DNA of 64,000 nt from Guyanagaster necrorhizus (taxonomy: Eukaryota; Basidiomycota; Agaricomycetes; Agaricales; Physalacriaceae). Both the position numbers and the translations under genes were made by a program. The notes below the pieces were generated by a model. That model saw only the letters and a program-made list of their open reading frames with translations. It had not been told where the DNA came from and ran no database searches. Below, in pieces: positions 22,000 to 33,469 of this stretch. Positions within the stretch are counted from its first letter, which is position 1, and each line of letters opens with the position of its first letter. Location: assembly GCF_019112545.1 (NCBI RefSeq), contig NW_025064882.1, positions 758,928-822,927 of the forward strand, written 5' to 3'.

Positions 22000-24900
22000 A
22001 TTGGTTAGATTCTGGACTATAGCCTTTCCAACTGACAAGATAATCTATCATTATTGTAGTTTCTCACTCTACACACCTTAACCTTCCAGAGCTTATGATT
22101 TAATATTTGCTTGATTTTATAATGTTCTTCATCATTGATAAGGTCAGAGAGAGGTGGTAGTGGCCATTTCTGATTGGAGAAGGCAGACACAATGAAAGAG
22201 GTAAGAAGAGATTCATTGAACATATCATGAATCTTCCAGTGTAAAGGGAGTTGGAGTTTGTAGGCTAAGGTCTTGATCTTTGTGAGGATCAGAAAGGGAC
22301 CTATATATTTGTTGTCCAGTTTATGTTTAGATTGGGGCAGATAGAGATTGATGATATTCAGTCAAACCTTATTATTGATGTTAAAGATGTGTGCTGGTTT
22401 TTGGTGTCTGTCATACTGAGCTTTTATTATATCAGCTGCTCATTTGAGAGCTGCACATGTCTCATTGTGAATGTTGGATATGGTTGTAGTGAAGTCTGTG
22501 GAGGCTGGAGTGGTTGTATGAGTATGGGTGGTTTGTGCAATGTGGGAGTGACAGCTGTAATTTATAAAGAAGGAGGTTTTGCTGGTTGCTGAGTGTATAC
22601 AGTTATTATGTTGAAAGACAGTGAGTGTGAGTCATTTTGCCTAGTCATCCTGTTGATAATTAATGAAGAGGTGGAGGTATTTCTTGATCTCCTGATTAGC
22701 CCACTCTGTTTGGTGATCAGTTTGAGGGTGATATATGATTAAAGCATTGCAGCAAATATTTAGCAACTGATAGAGGTCATTAAGGAATTTTGAGATAAAT
22801 TGCAGCCTGCAATCAGAAATGACTATCTGTGGCATTCTGTATTTGGTGTATACTTTATTATATAGGATCTTAGCCCAACCTTCTGATATTAGTTTCATAA
22901 AGCATGTGATAAGAATGATTGCTTTAGAGAAGTGATTGATGATAACAATGATAGCATTATAGTTGTTACACTCCAGTAGTCCAGTGATCATATCCACTGA
23001 AATATGGGTCCATAGTGAATTAGGGATCTCATTTGGATAGAGGGGTGCCACATATGATTGCATTGTGGCTTTGTCTCTTTAACAGGTTTCACATCTTCTG
23101 ATATATCATTCTGCATCTTGACCCAATTTAAGCCATCAATATTCTTAGAGTATGAGCTTCTTTGTTTTAGTGATTCCAGAGTAACTTATGGTTGCATGAT
23201 CATAGCAGGTTTTAATGATTTTTCTCTGGAGTGCATAGTCATATGGAATATATATTTATCTGTCATAATAGATTAACCCTGTCTCCCTTGTCATTTCACA
23301 TTCATGATTTAGTGATGGAGCCATATGTTGGTCCCATTTGCTAGTGTCCCTTGTTGCACTCTTGATCTGTTTATGGATCTCCTTTTCTGTTGGCAGTAGC
23401 ATGATGCAAAAGTGTTTGAATCTGAATAGCATCACTTCCTTATTATTTCTCTCTTGATCATGATCAGCATAGTGACTCAGGAGGTCAGCCTTCTTGTTAG
23501 TAACTCCAGCTTTATAATAGAGAGTGTACTTGTATTGGCTGAGCTCTGTCACCTATCAAGCTTGATGATGGTTCAACTTCTGTGGTTGTCAGAAATATTG
23601 TAAGTTTTGGTGGTCCATCTATATTTCAAAGGCTTGAGTGGCATTAATCAGATAATGTCACTATTCTTCCAAGGCCAACATAATAGTGAGCAACTCTTTA
23701 TCATAGATTTCATAGTTACATTCAGTGATTATGAGGGCCTTAGAAAAGAAGATAACCAGTTGCTATTTTCTATTCTGCTCCTGAGACAGCATCACTCTGA
23801 TGGCTCTCTTGCTTGAATTCACTTCAATGTGGAATTTTCTTTCTTGAGTTGGGATTGCAAGAACTATATCCACAGTGAGTCATTGCTTTAAGTCATTGAA
23901 CACAATTTGCTGGGAATGCTCCCACACCCAGAGTGTGTTTTCTGTTAGCTGTATCATTGGCCAGACTATCTTGCTGTAGTCCTGTATGAACCAATGATAG
24001 AAGTTAGTGAATCTTAAAAAGGATTGAAGTTCTTTCTTCTTTGTCAGCTCTAATCATTTCACCACCCCTGCGACCTTTATTGGATTTATGCAGATGCTTC
24101 CTTTGCTGATAATTACTCTCAAATACTCTGTCTCTAGCACTTCAAACTTGCACTTTTCTGCTTTGAGAAAGAGTTTGTATTTTTTTATTAGTTCTAAGAC
24201 TCTCTGCACCAGTTTTTGATACTTGGTTTGGTCCTTTGATATGATAAGAATATCATTTAGGTATATTGTGACTTTTTTGGTGGTGATTAGATCTTTGAAT
24301 ATGTTGTTCATTATCTACTGAAATGTAGCAGGTGAGTTAGTGAGTCTAAAGAATATAACTATTAGTTCAAAAAGTCCTTAGTTTGTTCAGAAGGTGGCTT
24401 TCTATTTGTTGTCTTCCTTAATATGAATATTATTGTAGCCTCATCAGACATTCAGTTTTGTATAGTATCAGGTGCCTCTGAGTTTGTCTATCAGTTCTGA
24501 GATCAAAGAGAGCAGGTAGCAATTTTTGATCATTATTTTATTTAGTTTTCAATAGTCCTGAACTGATCAGAGTTTTCCATCCTTCTTTTTGACAAAGAAG
24601 AATAGAGATGCCATTGGTGACTTTGATGGTTGGATCCATCCACTGGAGAGGTTCTCATCTAGAAACTTATCAAGTTCCTTCTGCTCATGATAGCTGAGTG
24701 GATACATCTTGCAGTCAAGGTTGGTGTTAGAATTTGGGATCAACTTAATAGCATAATCTCATGGTTTTGATTCTGGTAACTCATTAAAACTCTCCTTCTT
24801 GAATAGGTCATAGTAGTTCTGTGCTTATTCTGATACCATCTCTTCAAATATTTTTTCTTCCTTCTGTGCATTGGCTTTAGCTGCTAGATTGTTGGCATGA

Positions 24901-25750
24901 TGCATGGTGTGTAGGTGTAGTGCTGGTTGAAAGTCTATTGTAAGGATGGTTTCCCTATCCTCTATTTCTTAGTCCCACCAGTCCTCCAGATCTGCATCTG
25001 ATAGTTTGAATGGTAATTTTTGACACTTGCAGCATGCAAAAGTGATCTGACCAGTCTTCTAATTGATGAAAGAGTTGTGGTGGATCAACCAGTCATATCC
25101 TAGGAATAGTTCTTTGGTCTCTAAGTCAGTAACAGTGAGGTTGATCTGTTCTAAATAGTCACTGATAGTCAAATGTAACTTGATGAATTCAGTAATCAAA
25201 CCAGCTTGGTTTTTGGTCTCATCAGCATTGTATACTGGTATAGGGGCTGCAGTAGTCTGGGTCAGAAGTTTGTGCTTATTGACAAAAGTATGATTGATTG
25301 AGCTGCTGATACAGCTACTATCAATTAAAATAACAACTATATGGGTGGTTTGATTGGTCAGAGTTTTGATCTGAACTTTAGTAGTTAGATCTCACTCTGA
25401 GATCTTTATATGCCAAATATATCATCAGGATCCTCAGAGCTCATTGAGCCATTCAAGGGCTTGGCATCTTTTTGCTTTCCTTATTCTTTTGATCATTTCA
25501 CTCACCACTTCTTCTATTTGAGTCTTGTGTACCCAGTTCTAGAGTACAGCCTTGGCTGCCTCTTCTGTTGTTGCATCTTGTACAGCTTGCCAGATCCATT
25601 CAGTATCAAATGGCTTGAGCCACACTTTGGAGGTCTCTCTCTCTATTTGGCCTGTAGGCATTTGAGTTTTAAGTTTTGGCAATTCATTGGCAGGTTTTGT
25701 AATAGTCAGAGTGGATATATTCAAATGCTTATATAATTTAAACATATGAG
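22000..25750 (-). pseudogene. A1 pol: protease, RT, RNase H, integrase (decayed)
   Basis: From high to low coordinates: a protease relic near 25250-25330; RT with VTIYLNDILIIS near 24270 (YLDD box changed to YLND) and FLKAEKCKFEVLETEYLRVI; RNase H tail LSQYKYTLYYKAGVTNKKAD near 23540; integrase SVDMITGLLECNNYNAIIVI, VISDCRLQFISKFLNDLYQL and HPQTDHQTEWANQEIKKYL (22641-23063). A chromodomain-like tail is degraded near 22020-22220. Stops interrupt every domain. Confidence 0.85.
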
Positions 25751-25829
25751 TACCTACAGAGGAACTATTAGTCTATCTGGTGGCTATGTTGACTGTCCTG
25801 CTAAGTCCTATAGCTGATTCAGTGAAATT

Positions 25830-28800
25830 GCTCACTGATTGGCTTTATCTTTTATCTCTTCTACCTTTGTTTCATCTTTGAGTGCTTTCTTTTTCTTCTT
25901 GAGCTTGGCAATTTGTGTCTGGATGTCTTCCTGGATCTTCTTCTTCTTTGGACAATCTTTTGCCATATAGCCTTTTTGCCTGCAATTGAAACATTTCTCT
26001 TTCTTCTTCATACAGTTGATGTCTATTGGTTTGCCAGTCCTAGTGTAAGTCATATAAGTTCTGGTCTTCTGCATGGTATAGAAGAGTGTAGTGGAGGTTG
26101 CAGCCTTAGTAGTAGCACTGGTTTTTCCATTTGAAAGCATGCTGAATTTTTTGTTTGGCTAGATTCCAGCATTTACTGTTTTCTGTCTAAGATGTTCCTT
26201 ATTCATCTCTATGATCTGATCTTTCTATGTATCATACCCCTTTGGCATATTGGTTCTGATGTTAGAGATCATCAAGATATAGGAGGTGGGAACACCAAGT
26301 TTAAGATACTCAACCATCCTCCTATCATCCTCAGTGCTTTTCTATACTCCTGCTAAAGTTTCCAGCTATTCTAGCTCATCAAAGTATTCACTGGTGACCT
26401 TATCACCAGCTATTCATAACTCCTTCATCTTGTTTTTGTGTACTTCTTAGATGACTGGATCAATGAACTTGTCACATACTATTTGCTTGAAGACTGGCCA
26501 GGAGAGGAAATAATAATGCTGTCAGATAGAGAAGTAGAATGTGAAGGAGATGAGCATCTATCAGCATTTGGCTTTGCTCTTGAAATAAGAGGCAGCAAAA
26601 GCCATCTTGTTCATGTTAGTTCTGAAGTAGACAATATATACCTCAAAATATTATTTACAATCAATGAGAAACCTATCAATATTGTCAGAGACCCCTTTAA
26701 AGGGGTGAGGAGTGCAGAGTAAGTTGGGCTTGTATTAAAGCATAGTGGCATTTTGTAATAATGTGTCCATCAGGTTAGGGTACTCATTGAATAGCAGACA
26801 TCATTATTCCATTGAGAGACTGGAGAAGGAGTGAAGAGAGTTGTTGTCAGTGATAGGACTCTCCTGTGGAACTGCTTCTTTTTGCACTATTACTCTATTC
26901 TTGATGGTAAATCCTAGCTGAATAGCTTCAAGGTCATCTCTGATAGGTTCTTTCCCTGTCTCACTTCCTTCTGCTTCACCAAATGATGGTTGAGCTCTAA
27001 GTAGTTGGCTCCCTTTGCTGGTTCATAGATTATAGAAGCTGACTGGTCAGTTAGTCAGCTTGGGCTATAGCTAAGAAAGCTGAGTTGCTGAGGTTTGGAC
27101 TGAAGAGGCAGAGTATGAGTACTGGCTCTGGCTTGATCAGATTAATGGAGCTGTATAGATAGCTTGCTTCAGAGCTATGGGCAATATCTACAGCATCAGC
27201 TGTATGTCAAATTTTGGTTCATATAGTGGTAGTCCATCAAGTTAGTCTTCTGAGTGTCAGTGGTTATAGACTGAGATGGCATGCTGGGTCATAGCATACT
27301 GTAAAATGTCTTATTGCTCAGACAGTTTTGCATTAACATATAATTATCCTATTTGTGATGCTAACTATTTGGTGTCATACTATAGAAATATTACCTCTTC
27401 TTTATATAAGTCTTGGTATTCCTCTTTCCTGGTCTTTTGTACTTTTTATCCTAGCACTGCTTCATCAACATCTTCTTTCACATACTTCATGAAATTCTTA
27501 AGCCTATAAGAGTCTTCACTGCTCTCTGTCTCATCCTTGTCATTCCTGACCTCACTATTCATCTCATTGTTCTCTCTCTCAAGGAGAGAAGCAATAGACT
27601 GATCAAAGATGCTTCTCTTGTATGGTCTGATTGTTGCTGGAGAGCTGACAGGGCTGAGTACTAGGTCTGGCTTTTAGGCTCCCAAGAATGAGAGTAATAG
27701 ATAGGTGTACTTAGGGATCAGCTCCAATTTTAACATCATACCAGTTGCCACCATGTGCTCATGCTGCCACCAAGTTCTTGCTATAGACTCAGAAGTTTCT
27801 GTAGAACTCTGGATTGAGGAATTGTTTGATGACTTAACTCCTGAGAAATTGTTAGAGAGTATAGTCAGAGATGTGGGCATTAAGAGATACTTGTAGCTCA
27901 TAGATGTTGAGAATGGACTTAGCATCTGAATGGATACTGTCAGAACTAGAGGTATATCAGAATGGAAGATACTGTAAGGTTTTGGGGCTGATAGCATATC
28001 AAGGAGGGGAAATATTGTCTCTTCAGAGAGAGTGTGTGTTGTCTCTTCTGACAGCCTCACTGAGGGTGACAGAGCTGTAGAGTTTTGCTTATAGGTCTAT
28101 TTCAGTAGTATTGGACTCTCAAAAGGGAGATCTGGAAAGTTTGAAGCAAAGTCTATACCAGCCTGAGGAGCCACTTCTCAGATGGACAGCTTTGGTTTCT
28201 TGCTGTCATCTGTCTTCCTCTTCTTCATATTCTCACTGAGCCTGTGTTCTAGTGTGCTCTGCAAGTTCTTCTTGAGATCACTTGGGGTTCACCCAGGCTT
28301 GCTCTTTGTTTTGCTGCTGCTGCTGCTGCTGCAGTGCTATATTATAATCAAATGAGACTTTAAGGTTCTAGTCTAGAAAAATCCTGTGGATGATCCTGTC
28401 TTAGGCTGCTAGTCCTCACCCTTCCTTATTGCTAGCACTGCTGGATATCTGATCCTCCTTATAGCTACTCTGATAGGAATGGACTGAGGAGTTGGAGTTT
28501 CTGATTGGAGTTGCATAGAGTGAGTTGTTTTCTGAGTGCAGCAAAACATGTCAGAGTCTTATAGCCATCTGAGAGGCATCAATAGAGTTCCTAGCATGAT
28601 CTCCAATGCCAGATATTCTCATGGCAATAGAAAGATCAAAGGACAGTGAGTCATCAAAGAAGATTATGGGAAGGTTCTTATCCTCATAGTCAGAGATGGA
28701 AGGTGGGACTCATGGGTTCCTGAATTCTGTGAGGTGATGGTTCTGGTTTCTGCTATAGGATTGAGAGAGTTAAGAGGGATATTAGTGCTCTTCTGCTTCT

Positions 28801-29102
28801 TGAACATTCCCCATATACAAGCCACTAGGCCTATCTTTAGGTAGGAGTTGCTCCATGAGCTGGTAGGAGAGTCAGATAGAGTCAGAGATGTCATAGAGTG
28901 GTAAGTCAGAGGTTATATTTCATAGAATTTGGCAGATATTCTGAAATTTCTGATAGTATCTAACTGCTCAGGCTGTGATTGATTGGCATCCTTGGTACAG
29001 CTGAATAATCACCAATAATCCTAACAATATTCTGATGATGGAGGCAAGGAGTTCAAAAAACTCATGATCAAAGTTTGAGGATTTAGAGTTGATGGATGAC
29101 AT
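25830..29102 (-). pseudogene. A1 gag with N-terminal membrane segment (decayed)
   Basis: The first ATG (29102-29100) opens MSSINSKSSNFDHEFFELLA followed by SIIRILLGLLVIIQLYQGCQ, a predicted membrane helix shared with copies C, D and E. The middle part is stop-ridden Ser-rich gag; capsid-like sequence lies near 26150-26900. A zinc knuckle CFNCRQKGYMAKDC and a Lys-rich tail lie near 25840-26010. Confidence 0.75.
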
Positions 29103-29159
29103 TTAGTTTCCTCCACACTATAATGCATGAGAAAAGGAAAGTCAAAGCTTTGAGCTAAT

Positions 29160-29602
29160 TGTTAGACTCAAGTTGCATGTGATTTAAGACATATGATAAA
29201 CTGTCATCACTTTGCACTTTGAATGATATGGCAGAGTCTACTGATGTGAATATAGATCATTATGCTTTAAGATCTTGATGATTGGCTTGAGAGTAAAATA
29301 GTATAAAGATAAACTTTAGCTTGAAGCTGGGGTTATACCAGTGAGAGCTATCCTACTTATATACAAGTATCCAGTATAGCTATAAATATTACTACTAATT
29401 GTATCCTTAGTGGTTATTATGCTTGGTCTCCTAGAGTGTCATTACTGTCTACAATAGTATTATTGTACATTATTNNNNNNNNNNAACCAACTGGACTTAT
29501 TGTGCTGACTAACCCAGTCTTACAGTCCTAAGTGCTGGTGTAGATGCTCTGACTAAGCACAAATAGGAGTTAATAGCAGGAAAGAAATGAAAAATCATAA
29601 CA
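29160..29602 (-). repeat. A1 5' LTR with assembly gap
   Basis: Matches 21441-21901. The minus strand carries TATATAAG (29363-29356) and, 27 nt further on, the putative transcript start AGCTTCAAGCTAA (29328-29316). The leader right after the LTR (29158-29146) is its near complement. Confidence 0.85.
29475..29484. other. Assembly gap (10 N)
   Basis: The sister LTR has 28 bases at this place, so the ten Ns are a placeholder, not the true length. Confidence 0.95.
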
Positions 29603-29718
29603 CAGACATGGCTTGTTGTGATGACTAAGCCAGTTCTATGGTTCTAAGCACTAGTCTAGGTGCTTTGACTAAGCATAAATAGGTGTTAAAGCAAAGAAAA
29701 AGATGAAAAATCATAACA
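29603..29718 (-). repeat. A2 3' LTR, second part
   Basis: Continues the LTR broken at 21440 and ends GAAAAATCATAACA. The A2 internal region starts at 29719. Confidence 0.75.
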
Positions 29719-31469
29719 TTATCCTCTTCTCCTCTCTCTCTTAAGACCATCATCCTGATAGCTTAATTTAGGGATAATTTATATTCATATATTGCATCAG
29801 CTGCACTCATTCTTTTCTCATTGACCCACTGGTTAGATTCTGGGCTATAGCCCTTCCAACTAATGAGGTAGTCCACTGTTGTTGTCATTCCTCCTCTTTA
29901 TGCATGAACTTTGCAGAGATGATGATTTAAGATTTGATCTATTTTGTAGTGTTCTTTATCATCAATGAGGTTCAGAGATGGAGGTGGAGGGTGTTTTTAA
30001 TTTGAGAATGAAGGAGCAATAAAAGGTGTGAGCAGGAATATGTTAAAGATATCATGTACCTTTCAGTTGACTGGAGGTGAAGTTTGTAGGCAGAAGTACT
30101 GACTTGTATGATGATTGAGAAAGATCCAGTGCATTTATCAGTGAGTTTCTGTTTTGGATGAGAAAGATGAAGTTTGGTAATATCTAATCAAACCTTGTCA
30201 TTGATCTTGTAGATGTGAGCAGGGATGTGCTTGTCATATTGCTTTTTTATTGAGACAGCCACCTTTTTAAGTGTGATATGGGTTTTATTATAGATTTTGG
30301 ACATCATATGTGCAAAGTCTAAAGATGCTGAGATAGTAGTTTAGATGTGTTCTGTATGCATCATATTAGAATGTCATCCATGATTGATGAAGAAGGAGGT
30401 CTTTTCTATAGCAGAATAGATGTGATTATTATATTAGAATGCAGCAAGAGTGAGCCACTCAACCCAATCATCTTGCTGGTAGTTAATAAAGAGACAAAGG
30501 TATTTTTTAATCTCTTGATTGACTCATTCCATTTGTCTATTCATTTGAGGGTGATATGCTGTGGAGGCATTTTATTGAATATTTAGAAGCTAATACAAGT
30601 CATCAAGAAACTTTGAGATGAATTGTGGTTCTTGATCTGAAATCATGACTTGGAATATGCTGTACTTAGTATAGACTTCATCATGGAGGATCTTAGCTCA
30701 CTCTTCTGATGTTAATTCTGTCAAACACACAATCAGAATGATTGCTTTTGAGAACTGGTCAACAATGACTATGATTGCATTATAGCTATTACAGTCTGAA
30801 AGACTGGTGATCATGTTGACAGAGATGTGTATCCAGGGTGACTGTGGTATCTCATTAGAATAGAGGAGGACAGTTCACAGTTAAGTTGTAGATTTTCCCC
30901 TTTGGCATATTTCACATCTCTTTATATATTGTTTGATGTTTTAGGCTATTTTTAGCCACTAGTATTTGCAAGAGACAAGTTCTTTTATCTTTGTGACCCC
31001 TGGGTGTTCTACTATAGCATGATCATGGCATGTGGTGATAATCTCATCTTAAAGTTGTTGATCTCAGAGAATATAGATTTGCTCATCATAGTGGATCAGT
31101 CCTCCATCCTTCATTATTCCTTATTCATAGTTGAGTGATAAAGCCACTTGTTGGTTCCATTTGCTGCTGTCTCTCATGGCACTTTTGATCTGCTCATAGA
31201 TCTTTTCTTCTGTTGGCATCATCATTGCTCAAAAATGTTTAGGCTTTAATAATACTATGCTATCATTGTCTTCTTCATCTTGGTCATGATTAGCTTGTTG
31301 GCTAAGCAGATCCACCTTCTTGTTAGTGGTTCTGGCCTTGTGATAGAGTGTGTAGTTGTATTCAGAAAGTTTTATCACCTATCATGCTTGTCATTGATTA
31401 AGCTTTTAGAGAAGTCAGAAATATTAAAGATTCTGATGATCTATCCAGATCTTGAAGGTCTGGGCTGCC
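29719..31469 (-). pseudogene. A2 integrase and RNase H tail (decayed)
   Basis: Nucleotide-level copy of the A1 integrase region (compare 22640-23560), with the integrase core at about 30430-30890 and the RNase H tail at about 31250-31400. Multiple stops. It ends at the CTGCC duplication where B inserted. Confidence 0.78.
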
Positions 31470-31970
31470 TGTTAGGAACATGCCAATCAAGTGGGCTTGA
31501 GTGCACATGCAGAGACCAGCAGAGTGTGTGGGCATCAACAAAGCTATTAGCAATGTCACCCTTGAGTTGGAATCCAAGAATCTAGATGGACAGAACAGAG
31601 TTCTGTTGGAGAAGCAAACAGAAGTATCTTTTGGAGCAGAATCCAACAGATGAGGTAGAGAGGAGTTGAAGTGAGTGCAAAGTGTAGATGGCTTATCCAA
31701 GTTGATGTTTGAACTGAGTAGTTACAATGGTTATACATGGCTTTATATACTAATAGTAGCTAATTTCAAGTCAGGTTCTATTGGGTTCTGATGTCAATAT
31801 TTGCTACCAAGTTCAGAGTCTAGATATTACAATGTGAAATATGGATATGAAATGATAATGGTAAAAATGAAATTAATAGATAATGGGGAGTGGTCAGAGT
31901 CTGGTAGATTTTTGTGATTGAATTCATGGTTAGTTGAAGTGATATGGAGGCTGGTGGCATGCATGTAACA
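31470..31970 (-). repeat. B 3' LTR (501 bp)
   Basis: Starts TGTTAGGAACATGCC, ends GCATGCATGTAACA. Same length as its partner at 41426-41926; visible differences are transitions. Confidence 0.9.
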
Positions 31971-32098
31971 GTATCCTCCTGTTAGCATTCTTGCTCAAGA
32001 GTGCAGATCCTGATGGCTGGTGGAGCCATATGGAAGATTATTGGTGGCTATGGGAATTTTTTGCAACTTAGTCAGATACCACCACTATCACTCTAACT

Positions 32099-33407
32099 AT
32101 GTCACCTCCTGCTGCATATTGTTGCTCACATACTCCTGAGTCTTTGATGAGAAAATCCACCTCCAATGGCCTTGAAGAGACTAAGGAATTATTTCATCTG
32201 AAATAGCAGACTATAGAGGAAGAGTATGTGAAGGCCATAGGAGTCCATTTGGAGTGGAAAAGAGAGCAGGAGAGAGAGAAGAAGATCTGAGTGGACCATG
32301 TGGTCTGAGAGGTGCAGAGAAAGAAGCAACAAGAGAAATTAGAGAAAAAGAGGGAGAAGATCTGACAGGCAGCAGAGAAGCAGGTGAAGGAGATAAAGAA
32401 GACAGCTCAAAGGGAGGCTATAGAGGCCATAGTGAGGGCTTCAGCCTCAGAGGTAGAGCAGGAAGGGATGGTTATGGAGGATGAGTTGCAAATAATCTCT
32501 GTAGAGGCTGTTGACTTTTGTCTGCATCAAGTGCTAGCAGAATAGTTTAATCCTGGCTCTGGTCTTCACTTCAAGAGAGTGACTGATCATATGCCTCTGG
32601 AGTCCAATGATAAGCAGGGCAAGGAGACCAAAAGGAATGATGAGTCTGAAGAATCTAAGGAGACCATAGAGAGAAGGAAGAGGATGCAAGAGAGAAAGAG
32701 GAGGGTAGCAGGTCTAGCAGAGAAGGGCCATAAATGCAAGTTCAGGTCAAAGAGCATGGTGGATGGCAGTGGGACAGAAGTGGTTGTTAGTCTCAAAAAG
32801 CAGGTGAAGTTAGAAGTGGCAGAGCTGGTGGAGGGTGAAGAGTTTTTGGATGGTGAAAGTAAGTGTCTTAGTTTTCTTGTGTGGTTTGACTTAGCTTTTG
32901 TTTTCAGGAAGTTGTGTGCACTGTCATCAGGATGGTGCATAGTGTTATATGCAACTGGTAACTGAAAGTGCTGATTGAGGGTGGACTTGTACTCACTGCA
33001 AGATCAAGAAAACCATTTGTTTGTTCAATAAGAGTGTCACTGCAAATGTGGTGATCAGTAGTGTGGAGGTCTCTGCTGGCCTCCATCAAGTTTCAAGATT
33101 AATGTGCAAGTTGATGTCTCATGTAGACAAGTTGATAGAAGAGCTGGCAGATGTCCATGGTATGATAGTGGATCTCCAGGATGACTATGGTTCTGATGAT
33201 ATATTGTCTCTTTTAGAGCTGTTTTCAGAATTTGAGGTAGAGACCTAGAAGAAGGCCCAGCTGATTTTCAAGGATGAGAAGGATCAGGAGGTGGAAGATA
33301 TTTGGGAGGCAATGTTGAAGAGGCTGGATGAGGATATAGAGGAGTTGAAGAAGCAGGAGGAGAGTTCAGGTTCTAGTGTAGGCCCATTGAGTTCTGCTTC
33401 TTTGTAA
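32099..33407 (+). pseudogene. Antisense accessory gene of Gypsy-2: coiled coil plus two Cys clusters, one intron
   Basis: Runs opposite to B's gag-pol, between the pol end and the 3' LTR. ATG at 32099 opens MSPPAAYCCSHTPESLMRKS. A strong intron (donor GTAAGT at 32859, acceptor TTTTCAG ending 32907, 49 nt) joins exons of 760 and 500 nt, exactly 420 codons to TAA at 33405-33407. Exon 1 is highly charged and coiled-coil-like (EVQRKKQQEKLEKKREKI, RRKRMQERKRRVAGLAEKG). Exon 2 opens with SCVHCHQDGA and a few residues later WTCTHCKIKKTICLFNK, two CxxC clusters each with a third Cys, like zinc-cluster motifs. The tail is acidic and helical. In-frame TGA/TAG codons make this copy inactive. Function unknown. 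Confidence 0.6.
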
Positions 33408-33469
33408 AAATTTTATATGAAATATATATAGAAAAAGGTGTTGGATGTTGGTAGTGAGAAAAAAAAGTA

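Larger units (their letters stand above)
21441..29602 (-). mobile_element. Gypsy-1 copy A1, full-length layout, inactive
   Basis: An 8.16-kb Ty3/Gypsy element with 461-bp LTRs (21441-21901 and 29160-29602, the latter holding a 10-N gap). A polypurine tract sits inside the 3' LTR (AAGGAGGAGGTAA on this strand, at 21902-21914). Flanks are CAGGC on the left and CAGAC on the right, a target duplication with one transition. The order gag, protease, RT, RNase H, integrase is Gypsy-type. It is inserted in the LTR of A2, a sister copy. Confidence 0.88.

Noticed and set aside
22323..22592. Plus-strand open frames in A1 and A2 rich in Cys/Gly/Val
   Set aside because: They are antisense to decayed integrase and RNase H; CpG loss opens such frames by chance.
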